64,000 nt of DNA from Nocardioides oceani (lineage in GTDB: Bacteria > Actinomycetota > Actinomycetes > Propionibacteriales > Nocardioidaceae): contig NZ_JAUHJQ010000006.1 of assembly GCF_030412965.1 (NCBI RefSeq), positions 1 through 64,000 on the forward strand, read 5' to 3'. Shown here in pieces: positions 49,519-58,426 of the stretch. The stretch's first letter is position 1, and each line of letters begins with the position of its first letter. The notes beneath the pieces were generated by a model, which ran no database searches, was not told the origin of the DNA, and saw only the letters and a list, made by a program, of their open reading frames with translations. The position numbers and the translations under genes are program-made.

Positions 49519-50195
49519 GCGCTGCGACCGCCGTCCGGCCGCTCGGCGCCGCCGACCTCGACCGGGTCGTGGGCCTGCTCGAACGGCGGCTCGCCCGCAC
49601 CGCCGTCTGGGCGCCGCGCCTGTGGCGGCCCAGCGAGCAGGCACCCGCCGTGCTCCGCGCGATGGCCGAGCGGATGCTGGAGGCGCCCGACGCGGTCTGC
49701 CTCGGCACCGACGACGCCGTCCTGCTCGGGGTACGCCGCGGCGCCGGGGTCGTCGTGGACCACCTGGAGTCCGCGAGCGACGACCCCGACGCGCTCGCCC
49801 GGCTGCTGACCAGCATCCCCGCCGACGCGGGGGAGGTGCGCGTCTTCACCCCCGTCGCCGACGAGGTCCGCCTCGCGGCCACGTCGGCCGCCGGCCTCGC
49901 GACCGCCGGCCGCTGGTGGGTCCGCGACCTGCCCGTGACCCTCGCGGTCGCGGCCAACCTGGCGGCCCCGCGCCCGGGCTACTCCCTCGCCCCGGCCCCG
50001 CCCTTCCACGACCCCGGCGGACCGATCGCCGTCATCGGGAAGGCCACCTCCGCCCAGGAGCTCGTCGAGCTCGGCGTCGACGCCGCCGCCCGCGACGCCC
50101 GCGTCGCCGTCGTCATCGCCGACGCCGGCTCGCCGCTCGAGGCGCTCGCCGCCGATGCGGCGTACCGGCCGGTCGCGGAGCTGCGGGCGCGCTGA
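49515..50195 (+). CDS. Hypothetical protein with GNAT-like N-terminus and apparent CTG start
   Basis: Starts probably at CTG 49515, which overlaps the previous stop (CTGA) and has GGGGGAG seven bases upstream. The first GTG in frame is at 49569 and would cut off the conserved-looking VRPLGAADLDRVVGLLERRLARTAVWAPRLWRP. The 226-residue product has an N-terminus like GNAT acetyltransferases (position-tracking, VCLGTDDAVLLGVRRG), but the acetyl-CoA loop is not clear in the C-terminal half. Probably the last gene of the cyp51 cluster; function unknown. Confidence 0.65.
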   Translation: MSAATAVRPLGAADLDRVVGLLERRLARTAVWAPRLWRPSEQAPAVLRAMAERMLEAPDAVCLGTDDAVLLGVRRGAGVVVDHLESASDDPDALARLLTSIPADAGEVRVFTPVADEVRLAATSAAGLATAGRWWVRDLPVTLAVAANLAAPRPGYSLAPAPPFHDPGGPIAVIGKATSAQELVELGVDAAARDARVAVVIADAGSPLEALAADAAYRPVAELRAR

Positions 50196-50591
50196 GCGCG
50201 GCCGTCGAGCACCCCGCGGAGCTCGATGGGTGGGGGCCGGCGCGCGCCGGCGCAGGTCGGACGTCGGGGCCTGCGATCGAGCGACCCGGCGCACCTCCGA
50301 CGTCCGGGCGAGAGCCGTTCTCCAGCTCGGCGGACCCCACGACCGCCCCACGTTCCCCGGTCGCCGAGCGCCAGCGCCCGTGACGCGCACGCGTTCCGGC
50401 AGGGGCAGGCCGGCACCGGTCTCCAGCTCGGGAGGACGACCCAGCAGCCGAGGGAGGGCTGCGGCCACCGATGAGTCCGGCCCACGACGGCGGTCGTCGT
50501 CGTCGTGTCCAGTCCACCAGGGGTGGGCACGTGGCACGGCCGCGACCGCGTGACGTGTCGTGACTCAGGTGAGCGCTGCTGGAGGTAGCCC
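50196..50591. other. Gene-free stretch
   Basis: No start with a usable ribosome-binding site or recognisable product was found on either strand; the open frames present have arginine-rich shadow composition. The part near 50570-50590 (AGGTAGCCC) holds the ribosome-binding site of the next gene. Confidence 0.5.
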
Positions 50592-51197
50592 ATGACCGAC
50601 CGGACCACCGTGACGCCGGTGCTGACCGCCGACCTCGGTGTCGAAGCCGGGAGCGGCGGGCGCATGCCCGTCTACGTCCACCTGATCGAACACCAGGGCA
50701 CACGCGTCCTCGTCGACACCGGCATCAAGGACCAACACCCGGCGCTGTCCGACATGGACCCACAGCTGCAGGCCTGGACCGAGCACATCGACGTCGCCGG
50801 CATCGACATCGTGATCAACACCCACCTGCACGCCGACCATTGCGGCGGCAACCACCTGTTCGCCGGGCGCCCGGTGTACGTCCAGCGCCGGGAGCTCGAC
50901 GACGCCCTCGCCCTCGAGGACCACACGCTGCGCGAGTGGGTGGAGGCGCCAGGCGTCCGGTACACGACGATCGACGGCGAGGCCGAGGTCGTCCCGGGCA
51001 TCAGGGTCCTGCCCGCACCCGGACACACCGAGGGTTCGCAGATCGTCGTCGTCGACAGCGGCGGACAACGCCTCGTCATCGCCGGCGACACCGCAGTGTG
51101 GTTCGGTGAGCTGGACGAACCCACGACCGAGGGGCAGTCGCTCATCCGCGCGCTGCGTCCCGACGCGGTATGGCTCTCGCACGAGCACAGCCCGTGA
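50592..51197 (+). CDS. Metallo-beta-lactamase-fold hydrolase (N-acyl-homoserine-lactonase-like)
   Basis: 201 residues from ATG 50592. The zinc motif INTHLHADHCGGNHLF is intact, with further ligand candidates in PAPGHTEGSQIVVVD and VIAGDTAVWFGE and a final LSHEHSP. The length and opening (MPVYVHLIEHQGTRVLVDTGIKD) match the AHL-lactonase/lactonase-like branch. It could quench acyl-homoserine lactones or open another lactone; the family is not specific. The gene stands alone between two gene-free stretches. Base composition is slightly less GC-rich than neighbours, and its codon choice is a little different, hinting at acquisition. Confidence 0.88.
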   Translation: MTDRTTVTPVLTADLGVEAGSGGRMPVYVHLIEHQGTRVLVDTGIKDQHPALSDMDPQLQAWTEHIDVAGIDIVINTHLHADHCGGNHLFAGRPVYVQRRELDDALALEDHTLREWVEAPGVRYTTIDGEAEVVPGIRVLPAPGHTEGSQIVVVDSGGQRLVIAGDTAVWFGELDEPTTEGQSLIRALRPDAVWLSHEHSP

Positions 51198-51726
51198 AGA
51201 CCGCCGGCGTAGGAGGCGCCCTGCGCGATCCGGGCTCTCCCGGCAGGACGACGCGACCTGTCGACGCGACGAGGTGCCACCGCCCGCAACGACGGCCGAC
51301 AGTGGTGGCGGGCAGCGGTACGGCGGGTCCGCGAGTGGCCGTTGGTCTCTACAGGCGCTCGGTCCCTACCGCGCTGCGGACGGGTCGAGCACGGCGCCGT
51401 GTGAGTGGTGCCGGGTCACGTCCGGGTCGTGCTGTGCGGCGCTCGAGCTGGTCCTGGCCCGCCGCCCGAACGGTGCAGCGCTCCGCCGCCGTGCGGGAGC
51501 CGCTCGCCGGTGCCGCGACCGGCGCACCGCGGGCCCGGTTGACTGACCTGACGGGATGAGCGCGCTCTGACCGCGCGGACCCGCCGCGACGGCGTGACGA
51601 TGCGTCTCGGCCGGGTTCCCCGGGCTAAGGTCGAAAGAGGGTCCCGCGTGACGGGCCACCCTCCCGTCATCTGGCTGTCGCGTGCTCCTTCGGGCGTTGC
51701 ACCTGGAGCAACGCAGACGAGGACCA
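51198..51726. other. Gene-free stretch
   Basis: No gene can be supported here. The stretch 51600-51680 may contain the promoter of the ANTAR gene (GGGTTCCCCGGGCTAAGGT, with TAAGGT as a possible -10). Nothing else was recognised. Confidence 0.5.
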
Positions 51727-52428
51727 GTGGACACGTCCCGCTTCACCGTGGCGGTCGCGCTCGCGCACGCTGCCGAGACCATCAGCCAGCCGAGGACGCT
51801 CCAGGAGACGCTGGACGCGATCGTGCACGCCGCCCGCACCTCGCTGCCGGAGTTCGGGCACGTCAGCATCTCCGAGCGGCACCGCGACGGGAGGATCGAG
51901 ACCACGGCAGGCACCGACCAGCTCCCCTGGGACCTCGACGCCCTCCAGTACGAGCTCCGCCAGGGCCCGTGCGTGGAGGCGCTCGAGCACGAGCCCGTCG
52001 TGCTCGTCGAGCACCTGCGGCACGAGCAGCGTTGGCCCGACTACGTCCCCCAGGCCGCCGCCGCGGGCGTGCGGTGCCAGATGGGTGTCCGCCTGTTCAG
52101 CGAGGGGCGGCACGTCGGCGGCCTGAACCTCTACTCCACCGACCACGACGAGGTCGACCCCGACACCGCTGCGACCGCCCGGCTGCTCGCCACCCACGTC
52201 GGGGTGGTGCTCGGGCACGTCCAGCAGGAGCACCACCTCAACCAGGCACTGCACCACCGCAAGGTCATCGGGCAGGCCATCGGCATCGTGATGGAGCGCT
52301 ACCGCATCGACCCCGACCGCGCCTTCCAGTTCCTGGTCCGGGCCTCCTCGACCGGTCACGTCAAGCTGCGAGACCTCGCCGAGGAGCTCGTCGCCTCGAG
52401 CACCGAGAGCTACCGCGTCGAGGCCTGA
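51727..52428 (+). CDS. GAF-ANTAR RNA-binding antiterminator
   Basis: 233 residues from GTG 51727; an upstream in-frame start at 51682 is possible. A GAF domain (about 10-165: TLQETLDAIVHAARTSLPEFGHVSISERH ... GGLNLYSTDHDEVDPDT) is followed by an ANTAR domain (about 172-230): HHRKVIGQAIGIVMERYRIDPDRAFQFLVRASSTGHVKLRDLAEELV, with the usual aromatic and Ala positions. ANTAR domains bind tandem hairpins in nascent RNA and prevent termination. The signal sensed by the GAF domain is unknown. Monocistronic. Typical actinobacterial stress or redox regulator. Confidence 0.92.
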   Translation: MDTSRFTVAVALAHAAETISQPRTLQETLDAIVHAARTSLPEFGHVSISERHRDGRIETTAGTDQLPWDLDALQYELRQGPCVEALEHEPVVLVEHLRHEQRWPDYVPQAAAAGVRCQMGVRLFSEGRHVGGLNLYSTDHDEVDPDTAATARLLATHVGVVLGHVQQEHHLNQALHHRKVIGQAIGIVMERYRIDPDRAFQFLVRASSTGHVKLRDLAEELVASSTESYRVEA

Positions 52429-52463
52429 CGTCCTCGGCGGCGCAGCGCTGCGCCGCCAGGAGG

Positions 52464-52752
52464 TCAGGTGCGGCCGTCGCGCAGCGCCCGCAGCAGGTCC
52501 TCACGCACGGTGACGTGGGGCGGGACGGCAGCTCGTCGGGACCGAACCACCCGGTGTCGTCGTGCTCGCCCTGACGTGCACGCCGAGCTCCTCGTCCAGC
52601 TCCCTCGCGAGCGCGGCCATCTCGGACTCGCCGGTTACGACGACTCCGCCCGGCAGGTCCCACACGTCACGACTCGCGCGCTTGTCCTTCCTCCGGTGCA
52701 CGGGCAGGACCCGGCCGCCCCGGACCAGCGCGCCGACCACGACCCCATGCAC
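52464..52752 (-). pseudogene. Decayed Nudix hydrolase
   Basis: From GTG 52752: VVVGALVRGGRVLPVHRRKDKRASRDVWDLPGG and the Nudix box GESEMAALARELDEELGV are clear. About 40 residues expected after the box are missing. A shifted frame then reads EHDDTGWFGPDELPS, and a second shift gives PHVTVREDLLRALRDGRT and stop at 52464. At least two frameshifts and a deletion make an active enzyme unlikely. Confidence 0.7.
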
Positions 52753-52828
52753 CTGCTCGGCAGAGCAGGAGCAACCGACACCCGGCGCGGCGGCGAGCGC
52801 CGCAGGTGCGTCCCAGCGCCCCGGTGGC

Positions 52829-53863
52829 TCAGCGCAGGTCGAGCGTCCCGAGGTCACGCACGGCGGCGGCGGTCCGCTCGACCATGACGGCGAACATCCG
52901 GTCCCCGCGGTCGGTGCGGGCGCCGTACGCACAGCCGAAGACGGACACGAGGATCCCCTGCAGCATGGCGAACCGGTAGTCGTCCCAGCACTCCTCGAGC
53001 GGGTGGCCGGTGACGCCGTGGGCGAGGAGCCGGCGGTGGTACGCCGCGACGACGGCCTCCTCGCAGGCCCGGCGCTCGGGGGCGTCGAGGCTGGTGGCGA
53101 CGAGGTAGGCGAGGTCCTTGGCGGGCAGCCCGAGGCTGAGCGTCTGCCAGTCGACGGCCTTCACGGGGACGGCCGGGTCGGGGGAGAACATCAGGTTGTC
53201 GAGGCGGTAGTCGCCGTGGACGATCCCGAACCGCTCCGCGCGCGCCAGCGACCAGCCGACGACCACGTCCTCGGTCGCCCGGACGGTCGCCGCGGCCTCG
53301 GCCGACATCAGCGGGCCGGTGATCTCCAGGAACGTGTCGATGGCGGGCCCGTAGACCGACGCGAGCAGGTCCGCGCCCTCGGCGTCCTGCATGGTGATCC
53401 AGCCCAGCTCGAGCAGGGTCGGGTCGCACCAGCGCGGGCCGTGCAGCCCAGCGAGGTTCTCGGCCGCGGCGAGGACCTGCTCCGGCGTACCGCCGCGCAG
53501 CTGGTCGCCCTGCCGGGCCGGCGCGAGGTCCTCCAGGACGAGGGTGAACCGGCCGTCGTCGGTGACGTCGGTGGCCAGGTGGCAGCGGGGGACGTCGACG
53601 GCGACGGTGGGCTCGAGCTCTCGGTAGAAGCTGACCTCGGAGCGGTACGCCCCGACGAGCATCCCGCGGGTGCCCGCGTCGGCGGTCGGCAACTTCACCA
53701 GCACGCTCGGCGGCAGGCCTTCGCCGGAGAGCGTGACGCGCAGGCACGACCCGATCTGGCCGAAGCCGACCGGCGTCACGTCCAGCGCGTCCGGGACGAC
53801 GCCCAGCACCTCGCCGACCCACGCGGGCGTGATGTCGTCGGCGGTCTCGATGAGCACGTTCAC
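52829..53863 (-). CDS. Phosphotransferase of the APH/ecdysteroid-kinase-like group
   Basis: 344 residues from GTG 53863, overlapping the LLM gene stop. Kinase features: LVKLPTADAGTRGM, ELEPTVAVDVPRCHLATDVTDDGRFTLVLEDL, the catalytic loop FGIVHGDYRLDNLMFSPD (HGDxxxxN) and metal-binding Asp in VKAVDWQTLSLGLPAKDLAYL. The length and DWQ motif match the DUF1679/EcKL-like branch, which phosphorylates hydroxyl groups, including those of ecdysteroids in insects. Last gene of the ChoD operon, so a hydroxylated sterol or other alcohol is a plausible substrate, an inference. Confidence 0.85.
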   Translation of the reverse strand: MNVLIETADDITPAWVGEVLGVVPDALDVTPVGFGQIGSCLRVTLSGEGLPPSVLVKLPTADAGTRGMLVGAYRSEVSFYRELEPTVAVDVPRCHLATDVTDDGRFTLVLEDLAPARQGDQLRGGTPEQVLAAAENLAGLHGPRWCDPTLLELGWITMQDAEGADLLASVYGPAIDTFLEITGPLMSAEAAATVRATEDVVVGWSLARAERFGIVHGDYRLDNLMFSPDPAVPVKAVDWQTLSLGLPAKDLAYLVATSLDAPERRACEEAVVAAYHRRLLAHGVTGHPLEECWDDYRFAMLQGILVSVFGCAYGARTDRGDRMFAVMVERTAAAVRDLGTLDLR

Positions 53864-54951
53864 GACATCCACCCGGGGTTGACGGGCAGCTCGCGGTCGA
53901 CCACCCGCAGCGAGGAGTACGCCGCCAGGACGGGCGCCAGCTCGGTCGGTGTGGCCCCGTGGAGCACGACCGAGTCGGCGCCGATCGCGAGCTGCTCCAG
54001 CACGCGGGCGGCGCACTGCTCCGCGGTGCCGGTCGCCGACGCGACGAGCCAGTCCGGGGGGATCGCCCGCTCGCGCAGGTGCGTGAGCTGCTCGACGGTG
54101 CCGATCGCGTCGAACGCGCCGGGGTAGCCGTGCACGAGCTCGTCGGAGCGGAACCGGTCGAGCGCGGCGGGGTCCCAGCCGTTCGCGGCGACCAGCACGT
54201 CGCCGTACCCCTGCAGGTAGGTGGCCAGCCGGCCGACCAGCTTGCGCAGCCGCAGCTCCTCGGGCAGCGAGTCCTCGACCGTGGCGAGCACCGCCCAGAT
54301 CCGCACGGAGGCGGGGTCGCGCCCGGCCCGCTCGGCGGCGGTCCGGATCGTCGCGACCGAGCGGGCGAGCGCCTCGTCGGTGAGGAAGGTGTGCAGCACG
54401 ACGCCGTCGGCGATCCGCCCGGCGAGCGCGAGCGAGCGCGGCCCGATCGCGGTCATCAGGACCGGGATCCGCTCGTCGAAGCTGCTGTCCTGGTCGAGGT
54501 AGGGGTAGGTGCCGGCCGGTCCGTCGTGGCCGAGCACCGCCTCGCCGCGCCACAGCGAGCGGTAGATGCCGACGACGTCCTCGAGCTGCGCGCCGGTCAC
54601 CCGCGGCAACCCCATCACGTCGAAGAGCGCGCCGAACCCGCGGCCGAGGCCGAGGGCGTACCGACCGCCGGAGAGCCGGTGCGCGGTCGTCGCCATCGTC
54701 GCGGTGACCAGGGGGTGGCGGGTGTTGTGGTTGGTCGCGGCGGTCGCGATGCCGACGTGCTCGGTGGCGGCCGCGACGGCGCCGGCGAGCACACCGGCGT
54801 CCTTGACGTTGAACCGCTCGGAGAGGAACACCGACCCCAGCCCGACCCCCTCGGCCAGCCGCGCCTCGGCCAGCACGTCGCGCGGCTGGTCGGTGTGGCC
54901 GGCCAGGCCGTAGCAGGCCAGCTCGGGGAACCGCCGGGTCGCCTCGCTCAC
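53860..54951 (-). CDS. F420-dependent LLM-class oxidoreductase
   Basis: 363 residues from GTG 54951. The TIM-barrel of the luciferase-like monooxygenase superfamily is recognisable: RDVLAEARLAEGVGLGSVFLSERFNVKD, AATNHNTRHPLVTATMATTAHRLSGGRYALGLGRGF, VLMTAIGPRSLALAGRIADGVVLHTF. The composition matches actinobacterial F420-dependent members (TIGR03857-like). Expected to transfer hydride between F420 and a carbonyl, alkene or alcohol. Start and stop overlap neighbouring genes by four bases, so it is made together with two SDRs and the ChoD-like oxidase. Confidence 0.88.
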   Translation of the reverse strand: MSEATRRFPELACYGLAGHTDQPRDVLAEARLAEGVGLGSVFLSERFNVKDAGVLAGAVAAATEHVGIATAATNHNTRHPLVTATMATTAHRLSGGRYALGLGRGFGALFDVMGLPRVTGAQLEDVVGIYRSLWRGEAVLGHDGPAGTYPYLDQDSSFDERIPVLMTAIGPRSLALAGRIADGVVLHTFLTDEALARSVATIRTAAERAGRDPASVRIWAVLATVEDSLPEELRLRKLVGRLATYLQGYGDVLVAANGWDPAALDRFRSDELVHGYPGAFDAIGTVEQLTHLRERAIPPDWLVASATGTAEQCAARVLEQLAIGADSVVLHGATPTELAPVLAAYSSLRVVDRELPVNPGWMS

Positions 54952-55703
54952 CCGAAGGCCCGCGTCACGTGGCCGACCAGGTCGGGGTAGCGCTGCAGGT
55001 GCGCCCCGCCGTTGAGGTCGAGCACCTCGCCGGTGAGCCAGCGGGCGGTCGCGAGGTAGACGACCGCCTCGGCGACCTCCTCGGGCGTGCCGGGCCGCCC
55101 GAGCGGGGTGTTCTCGACGTAGTCCTCGCGCACGCCCGGGATGTCCATCGCCGGCGCGGTCAGCGGCGTGACCACGAGGCCGGGGGAGACCGCGTTGACC
55201 CGGATGCCCTGCGGCCCGAGCTCGAGCGCGGCGACCTGGGTGAGCATCGCCAGGCCCGCCTTCGCCGAGCAGTACGCCGCCATGCCGGTGCCCGGCTGGC
55301 GGGCGTTGAGCGAGGCGACCGAGACGACCGCGCCGCCGGTGCCCGCGGCGGTCATCACCCGGGCGGCGTGCTTGAGCACCAGCAGGCCGCCGGTCAGGTT
55401 CACGTCGACGACACGGCGGAACTCCTGCACGTCGTGGTCGACCACCTGCATCAACGTGCTGACCCCGGCGCTGTTGACCACCACGTCGAGCCGGCCGTGC
55501 TCGGCGACGACGGTGTCCACGGCGGCCGCGACCGCCGCCTCGTCGGTCACGTCGACGACCAGGTCGGCCGCCGCTCCCTCGAGGTCGCCGGTGACCACGG
55601 TGTGGCCGGCGCCGCGGAGCGCCTCGGCGGTGGCGGCGCCGAGGCCCGAGCCGCCGCCGACGACGAGCGCGACGGGCTGTCCTGCGGGGGTGGTGCTGGT
55701 CAT
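54948..55703 (-). CDS. Short-chain dehydrogenase/reductase (operon gene 3)
   Basis: 251 residues from ATG 55703. Motifs: LVVGGGSGLGAATAEALRGAGHTVVTGDLEG (glycine-rich with Asp for NAD), NSAGVS, VVSVASLNARQPGTGMAAYCSAKAGL (catalytic Ser, Tyr, Lys) and GEVLDLNGG. Standard length. It sits between another SDR and the LLM oxidoreductase, all with ATGA or GTGA overlaps. Probably acts on hydroxysteroid or hydroxyacyl substrates together with the ChoD-like enzyme. Confidence 0.9.
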   Translation of the reverse strand: MTSTTPAGQPVALVVGGGSGLGAATAEALRGAGHTVVTGDLEGAAADLVVDVTDEAAVAAAVDTVVAEHGRLDVVVNSAGVSTLMQVVDHDVQEFRRVVDVNLTGGLLVLKHAARVMTAAGTGGAVVSVASLNARQPGTGMAAYCSAKAGLAMLTQVAALELGPQGIRVNAVSPGLVVTPLTAPAMDIPGVREDYVENTPLGRPGTPEEVAEAVVYLATARWLTGEVLDLNGGAHLQRYPDLVGHVTRAFG

Positions 55704-56587
55704 GCGCGGCCTCCTGACCGGTCGGCGCGCCGGGCCTGGAGCCGGCGCTGCTTGGCGACGAACCGGGTCGCGGCCCGGTTCGCGAAGGCGGGGGCCAGGC
55801 GGCCGACCCGCCACGCGATCCGCGCGGGGCGCGGGGTCACGAGCATCGGCCGGTCCGCGGCGACGGCGGCGAGCGCCTCGGCGGCCAGCACGTCGGGGTC
55901 CAGCGGGCGGCGTACGCCCTGGCCCTTGAGGTAGTAGTCGCGCCCGTGGAACCGCCCGAGGTGGCCCTTCTCGAGGATCGGCGTCTCGACCGCCGCCGGG
56001 CACAGCACGGTGACGCCGACGTTCTTGGCCGCCGCCTCGGTCCGCAGCGCGAGCGACAGCCCGACCACCGCGTGCTTGGTCATCACGTAGCTGGTGATCA
56101 GCCCCGCGGCCATCAGTCCGCCCATCGAGGCGGTGTTGACGACGTGGCCGCCCCAGCCGTCGCGGCCCTGCCGGACCAGGTGGGGGTACGCCGCGGCGAC
56201 GCCGTGCACGACGCCGCGGATGTTGACGTCGATGATCGCGTCCCAGTGCTCGGGCGTGAGGTCCTCGGTCTCGCCGCCGAAAGTGATCCCGGCGTTGTTG
56301 AACAGCAGGTCGATCCGCCCGGCGCGCGCCACGACGTCGTCGACCGCGGCCCGCACCGCGTCCGCGTCGGTGACGTCGAGCCGCAGCGCCCGGGCGGTGC
56401 CGGGACCGGTGGCCCCGGCGGCGTCGGCCACCCGCTGGGCGGCGAGCTCGTCGAGGTCGGCGACCACGACGTGCGCCCCGGCATCGACCAGCGCCCGGAC
56501 CAGGGCGGCGCCGATGCCGGAGCCGCCGCCGGTGACCAGGGCCTGGCGGTCGGTGAACGGGTCCTCGGGGCGGACGGTCCGGGTCAT
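55700..56587 (-). CDS. Short-chain dehydrogenase/reductase with C-terminal extension (operon gene 2)
   Basis: 295 residues from ATG 56587. Motifs: ALVTGGGSGIGAALVRALVDAGAHVVVADLDE, FNNAGITFGGE, VVNTASMGGLMAAGLITSYVMTKHAV (catalytic Tyr and Lys). A C-terminal extension (RPARIAWRVGRLAPAFANRAATRFVAKQRRLQARR) is amphipathic and strongly basic, so it may bind the membrane, as in SDRs using lipid or sterol substrates. Coupled by four-base overlaps to the oxidase before it and the SDR after it. Confidence 0.9.
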   Translation of the reverse strand: MTRTVRPEDPFTDRQALVTGGGSGIGAALVRALVDAGAHVVVADLDELAAQRVADAAGATGPGTARALRLDVTDADAVRAAVDDVVARAGRIDLLFNNAGITFGGETEDLTPEHWDAIIDVNIRGVVHGVAAAYPHLVRQGRDGWGGHVVNTASMGGLMAAGLITSYVMTKHAVVGLSLALRTEAAAKNVGVTVLCPAAVETPILEKGHLGRFHGRDYYLKGQGVRRPLDPDVLAAEALAAVAADRPMLVTPRPARIAWRVGRLAPAFANRAATRFVAKQRRLQARRADRSGGRA

Positions 56588-58356
56588 GCGGGCTCCTCGA
56601 CGGGGCGGGCAGGGTCGCTCGGGCGAGCGGGGACGGGCGTGATCGGCAGCAGCCGCAGCGCACCGGGTGCGCTGGCGGGGACGGCGGGGGAACGCGGCGG
56701 CACCGGCGCGAGCCGGATGTACGCCGTGCCCAGCGGCGGGCGGGGATCGGGCTCGCCGCGGTTGGGCCAGAACGACATCGCCCGCTCGGCCATCGCGGTG
56801 ATGGTCAGTGACGGGTTGACGCCGAGGTTGGCCGCGACCGCGGAGCCGTCGACGACGTGCAGACCGGGGTGGCCGTGCAGCCGGTGCCAGGGGTCGATCA
56901 CCCCGGTGGCGGCGTCCGCGCCGATCGGGCAGCCGCCGAGGAAGTGCGCGGTGGTCGGGACGTCGACCACCTCGGTCCAGCCCGCGCCGGGGATGCCGTC
57001 CATCCGCCGGGCCATCGCCCGCCCGATCGCGTTCGCCTCGGGGATGTGGGTGGGGTTCGGCTCGCCGATGCCCTGCCGGGTGGTCATCACCCGGCCGCGG
57101 CCGAGGCGCCGGCGGCGGGTGTAGGTCGTCAACGAGTTGTCGATGCTCTGCATCACCAGCACGCCGATCGACTGCTCCGACCACCGCCGCGGCACGTGCA
57201 GCCGCAGCAGGTCGCGCCGCCCGCGCCACATCTCCCGCGCCATCACCAGCGCCCGGTGCCGCCCCGGCACCGGGTCGGTCATCGTGGCCATCGCCATGCC
57301 CATCGCGTTGCTGCCGCGGCCGTAGCGGCACGGCTCCACGTGGGTCCGCTCGTCGAGGTGCACCGAGGAGGAGATCGCGACGCCCTCGGTGTAGTCGACG
57401 TCGTCGCCCCGCGCGCGCACCGCCAGGCCGGCCTCGGAGTTGGTCCGCGTCAGCTCGCCCAGCCGCGGCGAGACGTGCGGCAGGCTGCCGGAGTCGCGCA
57501 GGTGGTGCAGCAGCCGCTGGGTGCCCAGCGCGGCCGCCGACAGCACGACCTGCTCGGCGGTCACGGTCCGCCCGCGCCGCCGCCACCCACCGGTGCGGCG
57601 CGTCGACACGGCGTACCCACCTCCCGGCAGCGGCCGCACGTCGGTCACCGTCGTCAGCGGGTGCACGGTCGCGCCGGCGGCCTCGGCGAGGTGGAGGTAG
57701 TTCTTGGGCAGCGTGTTCTTGGCGTTGTGCCGGCAGCCGGTCATGCACTCCCCGCAGTGGAGGCAGGCGCGACGGTCGGGGCCGGCGCCGCCGAAGTACG
57801 GGTCGGGCACCGGCCGGCCCGGCTCCGGACCGAGCAGCACGCCGACGTCGGTGGGTCGCCAGGTGTGCGCGGCCCCGAGGTCGGCGGCCGCGTCGCGCAG
57901 CACCCGGTCCGCCGGCGTGACCCGGTCGTACGTCGTCACGCCGAGCATCCGCTTGGCCTGGTCGTAGTGCGGGGCGAGCTCGGCGCGCCAGTCGGTCACG
58001 TCGCGCCAGTGCGGGTCGTCGTAGAACGCCGCGGGCGGCTCGTAGAGCGTGGCGCCGTAGACCAGCGACCCGCCGCCCACGCCGGCGCCGCTGATCACCA
58101 GCGCGTTGCGCAGCAGCGTCATCCGCTGGATGCCGAGCAGCCCGAGCCGCGGTGCGAACACGTAGCGACGCAGCCGCCACGACGTCCGCGGCAGGTCGTG
58201 GTCCTCGAAGCGCGCCCCCGCCTCCAGGACCGCGACGTGGTAGCCCTTCTCCGCCAGCCGCAGCGCCGTCACGCTGCCGCCGAACCCCGACCCGATCACC
58301 ACGACGTCGTGGTCGAACTCCCTGCCGCTGTCGCTGCTGCTCCCGCGCGCCGTCAT
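56584..58356 (-). CDS. GMC-family cholesterol oxidase-like protein (ChoD-like)
   Basis: 590 residues from ATG 58356 (GGAGG upstream); an upstream ATG at 58443 in the same frame lacks a good ribosome-binding site. FAD-binding VVVIGSGFGGSVTALRLAEKGYHVAVLEAG opens the protein. GAGVGGGSLVYGATLYEPP, the Cys-rich CLHCGECMTGCRHNAKNT and the end GGCPIG...HVVDGSAVAANLGVNPSLTITAMAERAM follow the M. tuberculosis ChoD (Rv3409c) plan closely. No signal peptide. It may oxidise a 3-beta-hydroxysteroid or another cyclic alcohol; ChoD proteins are not always the main cholesterol oxidases. First gene of a five-gene operon with an operator 70 bases upstream. Confidence 0.9.
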   Translation of the reverse strand: MTARGSSSDSGREFDHDVVVIGSGFGGSVTALRLAEKGYHVAVLEAGARFEDHDLPRTSWRLRRYVFAPRLGLLGIQRMTLLRNALVISGAGVGGGSLVYGATLYEPPAAFYDDPHWRDVTDWRAELAPHYDQAKRMLGVTTYDRVTPADRVLRDAAADLGAAHTWRPTDVGVLLGPEPGRPVPDPYFGGAGPDRRACLHCGECMTGCRHNAKNTLPKNYLHLAEAAGATVHPLTTVTDVRPLPGGGYAVSTRRTGGWRRRGRTVTAEQVVLSAAALGTQRLLHHLRDSGSLPHVSPRLGELTRTNSEAGLAVRARGDDVDYTEGVAISSSVHLDERTHVEPCRYGRGSNAMGMAMATMTDPVPGRHRALVMAREMWRGRRDLLRLHVPRRWSEQSIGVLVMQSIDNSLTTYTRRRRLGRGRVMTTRQGIGEPNPTHIPEANAIGRAMARRMDGIPGAGWTEVVDVPTTAHFLGGCPIGADAATGVIDPWHRLHGHPGLHVVDGSAVAANLGVNPSLTITAMAERAMSFWPNRGEPDPRPPLGTAYIRLAPVPPRSPAVPASAPGALRLLPITPVPARPSDPARPVEEPA

Positions 58357-58426
58357 CGCCACCCCTCCGCGCTCCGCGCCACAGCGACGTCGTCGGTCCC
58401 GGCGGGCTGTGTCGTGCGCCACACGG

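Noticed and set aside
50196..50591. Plus-strand frame continuing through the gap
   Set aside because: Arginine/proline-rich shadow composition, no start with ribosome-binding site, no recognisable motif.
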